A DNA stretch of 64,000 nt, from assembly GCF_036417845.1 (NCBI RefSeq), contig NC_089980.1, forward strand, positions 59,704,501 to 59,768,500, given 5' to 3'. Below, one piece after another: positions 24,121-39,100 of the stretch. Numbering within the stretch: position 1 is the stretch's first letter; every line of letters starts with the position of its first letter. A model generated the notes under the pieces. It was given only the letters and a program-made list of their open reading frames with translations. It was not told where the DNA came from and made no database searches. Position numbers and translations under genes: made by a program. The DNA comes from Apteryx mantelli. Its lineage: Eukaryota > Chordata > Aves > Apterygiformes > Apterygidae.

Positions 24121-27100
24121 GTAAAAATAAAAATACTGCCTACAAAATCTTAGGCCTTACAGCTGGAGGGTTGAGTTGCACAAACTTAAAAGGAATCCTA
24201 GGTTTGTCTTGTTCTGGAAAGTTTTCTCATGGGGGTTTAACTGCCTCTCTGTTTTGCTTTCTACGCTTCTGCCGCACTGTGCAATCTTCAAGTCCCTTTG
24301 GTGTTGGATCAGGAATAAACTCCAGAACTGTGTTCATAGGGAGTCGGTAAATAGCCACAGACTCCTAACACTTAGACTAATCTATACATCTGCTCCATTA
24401 ATAATGCCCAGTGTAGACAAAAGACATGAACTCTGCTCCAGGAAGCTTACAGGTTCATTCAGAATGGTACTGCTGGGAACCTCTGTGTGTGTGAAGGGGC
24501 AAATGGGATGTCATCAGGGAACTGCTGCAAGATGGAGGTGGGGGGAAATGGAAAAATAGGGGTGACATGAAAAAGGGTAGGCAGGTGCTTAGAGACATGG
24601 CACAACAGAACAAAGAGCACCTCAGTCCATGGCACTGTTGTACCATTTCTCTTCCCTGAAACTTGTACTGTCCACATGACTCTCAGCAGAGTGATCTTGC
24701 CTTTCTGGAGAGGAGAACATGAGTACCCACACCATCCATCAACCTCTCCCTCTTTGAGGCAGGAGGTCCCTGTGTCATTCAGTGTTAACTCAGTCTGGGA
24801 GTGTGTTCATCTGCATCTGTAGTGTAATGGATGCTTATTCCACTCACTGCTTTTGATAGGAACTGTAAATGTTTGCTTCACTTCACTGCTCAGAATCCTT
24901 CAAGTGCTAGATTTTAAAATCAGATGAAAACAGGCATGAAGGGAATCATTGCCACTGATTTTAAGTTTCTCTCTTTAGCCCTCTCCTTTTAACTTTCCTC
25001 ATGGCATTGACAGCATTTTGAATCTTTGGTGTATTTCTCAGCTCCAGGCAGTGTTCCTGCCTAAACTTGGGGGCTGAAGGATGTGAGTTGCTGTCCCAAG
25101 GCCGTCTTCCACTCTCCTCAACTTAACAGGTGCCTGCAGACCTTTCCGCAGGGTGGGAACAGCCAGGATTATGCATGTTTGCTTGTGTCCTTGGTAGCAA
25201 AGAATTGCTTACAATGCAAGCAGGATTATTCCCACTGTGAGCAATATGCCTATTGAGCAGTACTTTGGTGTTTAGCCAAACAGATGGATTTAACAAATAA
25301 GTGGGAGGAGGAAGTAGTGGGGCTTTTTGTTTGTTTGTTTGTTTTTAAACAAAACAAGAAGTTCTTCTTTAGATGTCAGTCGCTTCTATTTTACTGTCTT
25401 GTTGCCCTATCTGCGCCTTTTGTGTTGCATCTCTGTAGATACACTGTATCAGTCAATATTCGCTGACTTTCAAGATAAGTTCTCTGCCATTTTTTGGTTT
25501 TCATAGCGACAAATTGTACCAGTGAGAGAGAGAGAAGTTAAGTTGCACCAGAAGTGTTTTCAACAATGCCAAGTTTTTCTGTGAGATGGTAACTAATTTC
25601 TGTGTAGGCTTCAGTCTCACAAACAGAAAAGATGTGTTCAGACTAAATCTCAGATAGCACCTGCTGGGGCAGATGAATGTACTTGTTCATGATTGGTTTG
25701 TGTTGCCTCTCAGGCACTGGTGTGGGAGCACCCCCAAAGCATTGACATGAAAGCTATGCCTCTTATGATTTATTGTGGTGTTTGCTTTCTGTCCTGGGAT
25801 GAGAGGATTGCTTTCTGAAGGGTTTGTTTCCTGGAATGACTTCTAGAAATTTGGTGGGCCCTGGAAAGTATCAGGTTAAGCCAGAGCTAGATCATGAATA
25901 GTCGGTAGTTTAAAATAAACCAAGAAAAAAGAACATGCCACAGATAGAATTCACTAAATTGCATCAAATGTTCCTGTATCTGGTATGTTAGTTCCCCAAG
26001 CCAGATCTGAGATCATAGGTTGGTGCAGGACAAAGAGCTCACTTGTTTTGCACTCATGCTATTAAACAACCCATTCCAGCCTAGATCTCAAAGATCAGAG
26101 CATGTCAGTGTCTTATCCTGAACCTGAGTGTTGTGCTTGTCTGGAATGCTTTCCATTTTCTAAAGCTTAGAGAAAGTCTGACAGTCATCTCCTTCAGCTA
26201 GGTAGTGCAGCTCTTCTAGTGTAGTGTGGTGTACAGTTTAGGGGCAAAATGAATGTATTTGTGTCTCAATTCTGCATTTATACTTTTTATGTGTTTAGTG
26301 ATATTTTGATTTTGTTGCTCTTCTGACATTTACTTCTTTGTAAGATGCTAATGGTCTGTAACCAAGTTCAGCTTTAGTGAGACTTTGATGAAACATTTTT
26401 AAAAGCTCTTATTTTTACTTTTGACTGTCCTCTAGACAATGCTTTGATTCCTTGATATTCAATAAAATTCTAGATTTTTTTAAAACACACAGTGTACACT
26501 CAGCCAACTAACATAGTTCTCTTCTCCTTTGTATCAAAGCTTTGGGCGAGCCTTCCTTACATGTGAGCAACCAGTGCTGCTTTTACTGCTGTAGGATGTC
26601 CCTCCATATGAGCTGGAGGTACCTCAGTTGCCTACGTCCCATAGGTCCTGCCTACCCAGTGTGGTCCTGCCTACCTGTTGCATCTGCCTCCCTGGTGTGG
26701 TTGTCCCTGATAAACCAGTGTATCACACATGGCACAGGAGGCCTTGCATTTCAGCAGGATTTAGTTTGTGTAGGGGGAAATCTTTGTGGTTTGCTGGTGC
26801 TGCTTGCAGGATTTTGACTCTGTTCTGTACAGCAGAGGAGTTTCAGTTGCGTATGTTAACTTGTTAATAAGTATGTACAACTTGAACTCCAATTTAACAG
26901 AGATGCCCGAAAACCAGAAACAGGCTGTTGGTTTTTAAAGTATATGTAGCATGGAAAAATGTGTTAAAGGCTGACTGCATTCTAGCTTCATTCTGGTTGT
27001 CTACTGAAGTTAGCCCTGAGTTTTATACTTAGGAGTATCAACCCAAGCATGCACGCTGAGCTCAGTTACTAAAAGCCTTAGATACACAGTGTTCACAGTA

Positions 27101-30100
27101 ATCCTTTATAGTTTGAAATAGTTTGTTATCCTGTTTTATTGCTTCATAGTTGCAAAATGAAAAGTATTTATGAAGTAACTTATATGCTCAAACAGATGCA
27201 TAAATTACATGTGTTTTATCAAAATTCTTAGCTATACGTTGGCACAGACGTACATCACTGAAAGAACGGCAGGTATCCATTGTCAGGACTGTACAGCCCC
27301 TCTTTTTTGACACGTATTTCTCTTTGTCCAGAATAACCACAAGCAGGAGACTGTCAAAGGTGACAAAGGGAAAAAGAGAAACAACAAATCAGCATTTAGT
27401 GAGGAAGATAAAGAAGGTATGATGAAACAAGCCCTGCTGGAACAGGTAATGTCATTATAGCAGGTTATCAGATAACTGAAACTGCTGGATTTAAGGGTTT
27501 CTAAATAAGTAGCAATGAAAAAGCTCTGTTGTCCAAGGGCAGGAACTCCCTGTTTAGTACCTAGGTGCCAAGATAATTTCTGTGTTGATGGAGTTCCAAG
27601 GTCATTCCTTGGTTTAGCTGATAAGGGAACTGATTCTGATATCAGTTGTGGTTATTTTACCTGTATCTTTAATTCATTCATTTATTTTTATTCTTTGTTT
27701 ATCTCTGTGTGAAGAGGAGGGGAAAAAAAAGACCAAATAGCCTAATGCTGAAGATGGTCTTCAAAAAACCTGTTGCACCTACATACTAAGGCTAAGGGAA
27801 AGGAGATGAGATTTTTAGGTGTAGTATCGTGGTGTTACCATGCTGCAGCACTCAATGTTTTCAACAGCTTGCAGACGATAGGCCAGTAGGGAGTTATTTG
27901 GCTATTTTGAATTTAGAGTATTCACCTGTGCATTAAACAATAACTGACCTTGATTAACTTAAGCATTAAAAGGATGGTATTCATCAATATTTATTTACAT
28001 GATGACATATGCAAATATGTGGTATGACAAAAAACTTTTTTTTGTTTGTTTTGGTTTGTTTTTTTCCCCTTTTGCATTCAGTGTTGTGGGATATTCTCTC
28101 AATATCTGATTCTAATGGTTAATGCCTTCCTCTTGCATTTCCTCCAACAGAGTGCAGTGGTAAATCAGGAGCTGACTTTCCTGGGTCTCAGCTCAAATAT
28201 TGTTAATGGCTAAAAGACTTGCTTTTACCTCAAGTATCATCATGAAGTTTGCATGCTAGTGGCATGCAGTAGCATGGCAGCTATAATTTTGTAGTGCCAG
28301 AGGTTGTAACTGTACACAGTTGAAAAGACACTTTTCATTTGGTTGAAAGTTTAAATGTACTTTTCTTTCAGAAAGCTAAGTTCTATCACTTTTCTTTATT
28401 GTATTACTGTATCTCTGACTGTACATTGCTATTTAGCATATTAGGTAGCTGAAATCATATCTCTGTACATGTTCTTTGGGGATGTGTGACATATGAGAAC
28501 ATATATGAAGGCAGTTAATAATCCAGACTCCAAGTGGGCTTCAAGGCATGCAGGTATTAGAAGCTCAAAGGAGAGAAGTTCTTTTGCTGTGAGTATATTC
28601 TTCATGAGTGGGTAGGTGGGCAGGCACCAACTGTTACTAAATGAAAGCCTCATCAATGTTGCCATCTGCTGGGGGATTGTCATAGTACTTGCCAATTGTG
28701 TACAGCTGAAAAATACTATTTTCAGAGGAGATTTATACTCTCTAGTTTGAAAGTACACAGATAACTGTACAAGCCAGCAGTATATTGCCACCTAACAGAG
28801 AAAAATCTCCTGCCTAATTCTTTTCTAGCTGAGTTTGAAGAGAAGAGGCTTACAGAAGTTGGAGAAGAAAATGAAGCTTATAGACTAAACCTGTTGGTAC
28901 ATCCCCCTTTCCCCAGGGAAAAAAACATCATTATGGACATTATCTTCAAGCAGTTACTGCTAATCTGTAACATCTTTATGTTTCTTTGTAAAGAATTCTG
29001 TATGAGATATTTTTGCTTTTATTCACTTGATCTGTGCCCAGAACATTCAGAAATCTTAATTTTTCCCATTTAACCAAAGAGTGGTTACTTAAATGAAAGC
29101 ATTAGTATTTATCTGCTCCTAAGAAACCTATAATACTGAAGAAAAGACATGGCCTATCTTCTCTGATGTATTAACTGTTTCTTATAGTAATAAAATACAG
29201 TTAAATTTTCTAGGTATATTACAGAATGGCATTTCTGTCTGTCTCTTTAAAGACGCTATAAAACAAGTATGTGAAATGACTGTTCAAAAGATTTCTATAA
29301 TTTAAAACAGTTTCAACTTGCTGAACAACTTGAACTGCTTCAGCTTTCTCTTTCATCTATCCAGGATATGTATGTCTATATCTCAATAAAAGATGGAAAA
29401 TATATATGTGTTTAACACCCCCCCCCCACATGCGCGCACATACACACACACACACACACAAATTAGTTCATATGAGACACTTTTTTTTTCCAGCATCACC
29501 TTGAAATGTATAAGGATCTCTACAGACGAAGAAATGCCATGTATGTGCACTACCGAGACTTGCTGAATAAGAAAGTTCAAAAGCAGAGAATTCAGATTCA
29601 AATGTCTGATTGTAGGCTCAAGCAAAATCCTGAACAGCAAAGAAGCAAAAAGGTATGAAGTTGTTTGAGGGGCATGAGGATGCTGGGAGAAGGAATAACA
29701 TAGCATGAAGATTGTAGCCAATATTTATTACTGTTAATAAGACTGGAGTGTTCATGGGAGGTTCCATGTGCTTGCTATTACTGGAAATCAATGTATTTTT
29801 CAAGGTAGGGAATTCTGTTGGAAATTGAGTTTGTTGCAAGAAATAAAATGGCCCAAAAGACTGAGAAATCCCGTTAAGAGACAGTTTGAAAAGGCAGTTT
29901 TTTGACATCTGCTTGTAGAGTCATTAGTAATTAAGCAGAACTGATGTGGTCAAGCTCTGTGCTTTCTTCAGCAGAACAGAGCAATGACACTTGTATCCCT
30001 GAAAGATTTCCTCTGAACAGTGTCACTGTGCATTACCTTTTGGAAGAATTCCATAACAAGACAGTAGTGGAGTCATATCCAGTAGCAACTCTAAAAGGAG

Positions 30101-33100
30101 AACAAATAAATTTTTTTACCTTGTCTTCTGATGCCTGAACACTAAGTATTAAAGATTCATTTGTATCTCTCAAAATTTCCGTCTGTTCTTACAATGTCTT
30201 TGTGCTGCAAGAAAAAAAAGGATGACCTCTTCCCTCCCTCCACTTCAATGGAGGCATAAAATTTTTTGAATTAGTGTAAGAAATTTTATTTTCAGAAATG
30301 CTTTACTCATGTCTTCCTTTGAAAGCTTTTGTCCTGGTTTAAAGATTTTGCAGATACAATCCTTTCAAACACACACTTTAGACATTACTACCTGCTATGT
30401 ACCTTTTTTGGGTGCAGAAAAAGACTTTCTATCTTCAGTTCAGCAAAAATGGACAGATCAGCACTGAAGGCCTGAATTATTAAGACGCAACTTCAGCACA
30501 GATGCATACATGTTTTAGCAGTTCATGCATAACGGTAAAGACTAAGCAGATTTAAAAGCACAATAAATGATTGTGTACAACAAAAAACACCACACAGTAA
30601 AAGTAAGATAAATGAGATAAAAGGGAAGGAAGGTAGTTTTGTAGCAGTAAGTACAATAATCAGTAACCTTTTTTCCCCCCGCAAAGAAGCAAAGTATATG
30701 AGATAATGAAACCACTTTTCTAGTTATCACACAATCACTGAAAATATCACCTACTAAGAGAAAGAAATGTGGATGTGTTCCCTTTTCTTCCTTTAATATG
30801 ATATACAAATACATTCTGAAATACATATATATGTAATAAAACAGGATCTTTTAGTAGCAGCAGAATTAAACTGCTGTGCCTAGAACCCACGGATAACCCA
30901 ACAAATTCCAAACAGATTTTATAGCTTGCAATTCACCAAATGCCAATTGTGGAAATCTGCTTCCTGTCTGTCACTCAAGTTGCTAACAGTGGTATCCTTT
31001 TATGGACTCTGTTTCCTTAGCAGTTGCTCCTTTTTTCCTCAGGAGAGGAGAAAGCCCTCAAATTTTCACTGTTAAGCATGTCCTATTTGCCATAAGCACT
31101 GGGGAACAATCCTGCCTTGAGTAAAATAGCACAATTATTTCAGGAGTCTTCCAGTCAAATTTTAAATCCCAGTGGATATCAATATCTAAATGTTAGATTT
31201 TTATATAGCTTAGTAGGTTTGGTCTGTCAGTTTGACTGTATAATAGCCTTGTTAAGTGTTAAGAATTCTCACATTGTATGTAAGCAGGTTTTATTTCCTG
31301 CAGGTGTTATTTAGTATAGATATATAGATATGAATTTCCACATGCTGTCTGGAATTGTTATTGCCTAGCCTTTGATTCTGTGTTTACAAAATCTTGTTAA
31401 GCTGGCTCACTGACAGGAATATAGCTGATTCTCACAACATTTATAAACTCAGATTCTTTCAGAGCAGTGATCTGAGTAATATTTTAGCCTGCAGGCAGAA
31501 ACAGCTCTCCTCCTTTCCTCTGTCACTTGCTGCTGCTTCTGTCAGCTCTTGGATTTTGCAGTGAATTACCCTGTTTCCCCTTAGCAAAGGTTTCTCTTTG
31601 GTATCCTCATTTCTTCACACTAGTTATTCCACTTGCAGGGTCTGTGAAGACACGAACATGTTGGCTTCTGGAATAGATGCCACAAATCAGTCTAGCACTT
31701 CTTTCTAATTTTAATGGAGATGAGCTACTAGTTGTAATTTCTTGAATCTCTCAGTTAGATGTAGGGAGACTATAAATCTTAAAGTAACAAACATTCCCAA
31801 ATCCCATGCTTTGAAGTGAATAGGAACTCCTGGGTAATCAGCACTTTGGGGAAACAAGCCTCTTAACTAGGTGTCCAAAGCCATTACACCCATGTTTTTG
31901 AAAACTTTGGCCACAGTGTTTAAGGAAACCTGCAACAAAAAAGTTCGAATGGTGTGAGCAGCAGCTTCTCTGAAAAGCATCAGACAAAGCCTATGGATAT
32001 AGAGTCTAAACTCAGCACTTCTGTAGCATTTGGCTTTGTTTTGTTGATGTTGTTAGATTTTGGGTTTTACTGTATTTATGGTTGTTAGATTTGGCTTGAT
32101 GATAGGGATGTTGGGTTTTTGTTTGTTTTCAAGTTTATTATGAAAAAAAAACAGGAAAAATCTAAAACAAGTGTAAGATACTTATATATTTATTTTTAAG
32201 TGTCCTCCATCAGGGCTTTACATTCCATTCCTTATGTTTTTCCCCTCCTATTCTCACTTCTCTCATGTGGAAGTGGTGTGTCAGAAAGCATATAACTGAT
32301 CCCACCTTACAGTCAGGATTTGAGGATGGGATGGGATGTTCTAAGCAACTACTGTCAACCTGTGCTAAAACACATTTCTTTAAAGTGTGTAACATAATTA
32401 TAAGTATGCGGTATATTATTATATTCTTATTCTTGCTTCTTCATTTGTGTCTTAATTGTGAAAATTCAGTTCATCTCCATAGATGCCGTAGATGAATAGC
32501 AAATTTAATTGGTTATGCTGTGCACTTTTACCTGAACTGGAGACTTTGTCCTGGAGGACTAGTGCAGTTCTCCCGGTAGATAAACTGTGTAAACAATATA
32601 CTGAAACATGGATGAGAAGTAGACTGACTCTTGGTAATTCCTTTGAGGTCAGTTAGGGAGGGAAGGGAAGAAACACAATGAAAGTACCATGCCTATCATC
32701 TATTAATGGATAATATTGTGGTACCAATATTTATGTTTTTACCTCAGTATAAACTCTTCAGCCTTAGTCAGGCAATTCTTGAAAGCTGACTCTTTCTGCA
32801 GCCAGTATTCAGCAACGTGGCTTACTGGATTAATAACACACATAAGGAACCTTCATTTTGCTGGGATACCTGTGCTCTGGCCCCCAGCACTTTGTAACCT
32901 TGTTATGGGGAGGTGCTCATATTTCATATAAAGTGATTGTTCTGTCTTTCTCCTTGCACTGAATCTTGTGTGGGTCCACAGGCACCAGAGCACTGTAAAG
33001 AAGTCGTATGAGCTGAGCTACCCTAGCAGAGGATGCAAGGGGCATTCCCCATGCTGGGAAGTGTAATGTTTCACTATTGCTTGTGTGTCAGGTCCTTTGT

Positions 33101-36100
33101 AGGTTGGAGTGGAAAGACCAGCAGTCTGAGTTCCCTACCTTGTAACTGCATGATCTGGACCTTCACCAGGTGGTGATGGTTGTTGAGTTTTGTGTTTGGT
33201 GCTGGGTCCTTCAGGGTGCTCTGGGAGCCTGCAAGGCTGGTGGCTCTGCTGCGTCTGTGCTTCTCTGATGTAAGAGGATGTTTGGGAACAAATCATCCTT
33301 ATTCTGAAGACAGTGTTACCTAGTGCTTGAGTGCCAGCCATGTGGAATCTGTGGGCTCCAGGATTATCTCGGCTTGTTTCATTTGTTTTTTTCTGTGATA
33401 TTTTTACAGCTCTTTGCAGCATTGTATGCAACGTGATGAACTTCAATATTCCTTTCATACTATGTTTTGTTAATTAGGAGGGTTTTAATCATGTAATTGC
33501 ATGAATCCCACAAGATCATGACTAATAGTCTCCTCCCCCCGCCCCAGTCCTTTGTTTCTTTGAATGTAATTACTTATGGTAGAACATGGTTTAAGATGCT
33601 TCCTGGGAGGAAGTAAATGCAAAAATCCAAAACTTTTAGATATAAATTCCTAATTCCATAATATTCTTACTTTAGTGTATTAGCAAAAATTAAGTTCAAA
33701 ATATCTACCTTGAATATTATGGCAAATAAAAAAAATAAACCAAGTATTTCAATAAGCTACACTCATTTCAATTATAAGTTCTTCCAGACAGATCTAATCT
33801 TATCATAGACATCAACAGAACTTTATTTTTAAGTCTACAAGCATCATACTTTTTAAAAAATAATTTCAAAACAAAAGAAACGCTTAAGTGACTTGTTATA
33901 ACACTGAATAAAACTGATCAGCCCAAGGGCTCCAAAATAAATAAATAAATAAATAAATAAACCAAAACAGATACATGATGTATACTCTTTAAAATAATAA
34001 AAAGGTCAACAGACCATTTGCAGCCAGAATTATGGAATTCCTTTCTAGTGGAAATACTTGATTGTGCATCCACTATAGAATTGAGTGATCATTCTCGCCT
34101 CGGTTCAGGGAAGGAAAGACTGCTCAGGGCAGTCTTTGATACTTAAAGACCTCAGGTTAAGCAAGCATTTTAAATGCCACCTAGAATGCGACCTCTTATG
34201 TGGCACATTCCTAATTCAGACTCTGCTCTTTACTTTTCTTGTGCTTTTTAGCCTTATTGCTTTCTTACTGAGGGAAGCAGTCTATATCAGAAATACACAA
34301 CCTAGAAACTGAGGTTATTTGTACTGAAGCTGTAAATTTCCATTTCCAGTTTGCTGTTCTAATATTTTCATGTCTTTCATTTCAAGACTATGAAGACCAT
34401 CAGTGTATCTCATACTTCTTATGCTTTGGTCTTCCTTCCCAGCTTACAAGATGTCTGTTGCTGTTAGTGTCTTGAAACAACACTGGTTCTGAGAGAGGGG
34501 GGAATTGAAAAATTAAAGGAATGGCAGTCAGTGTGGGACAAGATAGGTGAAGTGCATCAGCTCTCACAGGCAAACCTTGCAACACTTAACATCTCTGGGG
34601 ACATTTTAAGACAGATGTATGGTTTGAATATTTGCAATTTAGTTTTCTGTTTGGATGTTAGTTTAAATGTTCTTTTAAAAGTAAAATTGAACAAAAATCA
34701 GAGGAAAAAGAGACACCCTCCTAACAGAAGCTGCTTTGATGGAATTTTTCAGTTTTTAAATAGCGAAAAGAGCTTTCACTTCTATTCTCTAGGTTTTTAA
34801 ATCTATAAATTGCATAAAGTATGTTACACCCTGATGATACCTATCTTTTAAAATATATAGTCTGTTTCCACAGAGAAAATGACATTTGTGCTCTTCATTT
34901 ATCCACTGGCCTGACAAGAGGAAAAATGTGTTTTTATGATATAAGTGAAACCAACATTATTATTGTAAACCTAAATATCCCCAGACCAAGAAAGTTAAGT
35001 TGTTGTAGCCTTGATTTTCGTTTGTATCATGCAAGCCACAGAAATCAGTTCATCTTTCATGTAACTCATAATTGATATGATTACACTGAGGAGGACACTA
35101 CTGCTGTCAGTACTGTTTCCAGACCCTTTAAGGCACTTCCTGCTGGCTGCTAAGGTTTGTCTTCACTGGTGAAAAAGATATTGGTTGCCATTGCACAAAA
35201 ACACAAACTTGAGCTCTCCTGAGGTACTGTGAGGTGAATTTGCCAAGGCTAGTCTCCATGCTGACTTCATCAACTTCACCTCTGGATAAAATCATAGTGT
35301 CTCATTTTCACAGTGCGCTTTGTTTTTACATTGTAGTGGCTGATACATGTTATTTATGCTGAGAGAGCTAGAATGTACTGAAAACAAGCCCTGGGTGGGC
35401 TGATGAAGGTAGATGATCTTTTGCAGACTAGGGTGTCATGCCTAGCCAGAGGCAGCGGGCAGGACACAGGTTGGAGCTAGCAATGGTAAGATGTTCTCTG
35501 TGGCCCAGATGAACTTTCACAGATTTTCCTACTTCTGGAGCTGCTGCAGCCACTCTGATGTTGGGATCCCTGACAGCTGAAATCAGAATTAGCTTGTGTT
35601 TGCTTAGAAATGCTGTACTTCCAGCTCTGTTTGCAGTGTTGACATTGCCTAAAGACAGTGTGCTTTTCCTAATAGTTCAAATATCCCGGGACCCTTCCAC
35701 AAAGCATTCAGCCATTGGTTAAGTGGATTCACTTAGGTCATGTTAAATAACTAAAGTGCTACTTTTCCCATGTTCTCTGTAACAGCTTCCACATGCCCAG
35801 CTTTGAGCTGAGCCCATTAAGGTTTGTATGAATGGTTGGCAAGTTGTTGGATTAAACTTGGCTTGACTTTGTACTGGCAGGCTCGTTTCATGAGACTGAT
35901 GATAATGTTAGGCAAAGCATAATACAGACTCTGCTGGTTTCAAAAGATATTGCTTGAACCAGGCATGGCAAGGTGGGTTTGGAGCATTATCCAAAAAACA
36001 TCTGAAGTGATGGAGGACACCTCTCTGATTGCTGCAGATGTGTGTGCTGTTCAGGTCCCACTGCCCCCAGTGTAGAATGCAACCAGTACTGCATGTGTAT

Positions 36101-39100
36101 CTGTTTTGTATGTCACACCAGCATGCATGAGTCCGTGCGTGCAATCTGTGTTATGGGCTGAGCTCTGGGTTATGACTTGTCATTGTTTAGGTGTTACTCC
36201 CTCAAGACTGCACTGTGGATTTTTAGGTCATACAACTGGGAAAACCAAATAGCTTTGCAGGAGGTACCAGTGATTACTTGACTTGTTGCCATTCTGTGAA
36301 TGTGACTGTGACCAGTCACGCAATCATGGCATAGCCCAGCACTCTTGAGATACAGTGAGTGTGCCTTACAGTTATCTTCCTCCCTCTGCAAGAGAATCTG
36401 ATGCCTGAAACTCAGAAACATCATACAGGTCTTCTCAGAGCTGATGCTCCAGTGAGAGGCGGGTGAGAGACTTCTCGTCAGCACAGTGGTCACGTGAGCA
36501 GGTAAGATTTAAAAAAGAACAGCTTTGTGTAAATCACTGTGCAGTGATGACTGCAGTCACGTACATGAGGAACGGTGGTTTTGGAATAGTGCTGGGGGCA
36601 TTGTTTCAGAATACACTTGTTTGAGAATTGTTTGAAGTCAATTACATGGGCACAAGGGCATTTTGAATCATTTGCAACATGGTCATGAGACATCTTTGGA
36701 TGGTACTTTGACTCTGCTTTTTTCATCCTCTTGAGAAGAAGGTAAAGTGTATAAATGAAAACCACTTTGTGGAAATGGTGGGGCTGGGGAGGGGAATCCC
36801 ACACTGCCCAACTTTCAAATTACTAAACTGCTTTGTAATTTCAGAACTATACTAGTTTATTGGCTTTTGTGTTGAAAATAGAAAGGCTCCCAGACTTTCT
36901 CCAAGCTAACAAGTAAAGGTAACCGATGATTGACGATTGCCTAATTTTTGTTGGCTGCTGAAATCAAATGGACCAACTATTGTCTGTACAGTCTTTAGCT
37001 ATCCAAAAAAAAGGTCTTAACACTGAGAACCCTCCCAGACTAGAAGAAGATATTTGTGCATATTTTTAATAGCGTCTGGCCACTTACATGCTGGACAATT
37101 TGACCAGGTTGGAAATATGAATAAATTCTCAAAAAATGTTATAAAAGGATTAAGTCATTTAGATTTTTTTTAACAACAGCAACAATCTATGATTTTATAA
37201 ATTGTATTAAAACAACAGATAATATAACAGATGAATTCTGTGTCAACAGGCTAAGAACAAGCTTTATATTTTGAAGGATTTTTCTTTTAAGTTCAAATGG
37301 AAATCACTTGGGGGGCTGTTCTGTTTTGTGGAGGTTTTTTAGGCAAAAATACCTTTTTCAGGGTTTGATGATGAAAGCAGGATTGTTCTAATCTATTTTT
37401 ATTGTACCAGAAATATGAAAAAAGTTGAAATAGTGAAAAACAAAGTTACTTTGGTGGGAGGAGAAGGTGTTTGCACATAAGACTTGTGTGTTTGCACATA
37501 AGACGTGCTTAAATGAATTTTTTAATTGGGGGGAGTTGTTTGGTTGGTTTTAAGGGTAGCTGTAAGCTAGAATATATGTGTGGTGGAGATGAGCCTTACT
37601 ACTTCTACTTTTTTGCAGGTGTGGTTTAAAAAAAAAACTAAAAGATTTAACTTTGAAACATCTTTGATATTTATAACTGAATAATATCTCTCTCAAAGAT
37701 TCCCACAAGTTGTAGCAACCTGTTTAAATGCCTGCTGCCAATTTCAGGGCTCCGCGGTTTTGATCCTAGAATTGTTTTCTGGACCTAGTAATTGTGCATA
37801 GGTTTGCAATTGAGTGACCTTCCTTTGCCTATAATGTTACCAGTAAGGAATAAAAGCTGCCAATAGTTACTCTGAAAGTCTTGGCTTCTGTCTTGATCTT
37901 TTGACTATTATTTTAACTGACAAACATTCTAACAAAATTAATTGTTTAACTTTGTAAGAGTTTTTGGCTGAACTCAAAATTAAAAATACATAGTCTGATT
38001 CTCTCCCTGCACAAAAAGGAAATAAATCTTCTGCTTAAGAAGGCTAGTATATCTGGTGCCACATATCAGGTTGTCTCTACAGGTCCGTGTTAAAGTAGAC
38101 TTGTAGGCTTATTAGCATCCTGTTAATATGTGCATAAAATGTAGTCTGTGTCTGAGCCCAAATACACAAGCTGGGAAATCAAAGAGAAATCCTTCACACC
38201 TTTTGCTGGCTTCATCCTGAACTTTTATTTATCTTAAAACAACTTCCTTAAGAGAATTTCCTCTTCTAAAGGAAATGCTTTTCTCCATATTTAACAGGGG
38301 AATACTGCATTGGATTATTTTTGGAGCAACATCGTCACTGTTGGGGGAGAATCCTGACATTTAATCATGACATTTGAACCTTAATTTTACTTGTATAAAA
38401 TTTCCGTCACTTAAAATACAGAACTATCTGGGACCTTTTTTCTTTGAAGGCAAAGGTTAGGGGAGTGTTGAGGAGAGACTATTATCACTTGTATTTTATC
38501 AAAACTTTATAAATAAAAAAGGACTTCAAAGGTTGCACTGTTACTAATTTTGTTTTATTTATATAAACAATAGTAGTACACTTCTTTCTGAGAACATAGT
38601 GCTTTGTATATACTGGAAAATTACCTCTTAAGTTGGCTTAATATTGATTTAGATAATGCAGTGGAAAAACCTTGTGTTTAGCACTCTTTTCAATTTAAAA
38701 TGACTTATTTCTGTTTAGCCTATACTAGTAAGCAGTTAATTTAGGCTGAATTGATATAAGCTATTATTAAACTGAAATAAGAGGTTTGTATAAGTTTTAG
38801 GTAACACTTAAATTCAACACTGTATTTAAAATTTTTAATTGCTGAATTTAAGTGTTACCTAAAGCAGCACAGCTTAGCGCTCAGATGGAGTCTGTGGCAG
38901 TTGTAGTCATGTAGACTGAAGTCTGATGCTGGTAGCACCATCCTTTTCCAAGGTAGATGATGGAGAGAAACCCTGTTCATTTTGTCAGGCAGAAGAGAAA
39001 GATGCTTCCCAAGTAGAGAAATTATCATTTTATATTCACACTGCATTTTGAAAATGTAAATAGGTTTTTGTCAGCCTAAACACATTTCTCTCTGTCATAA

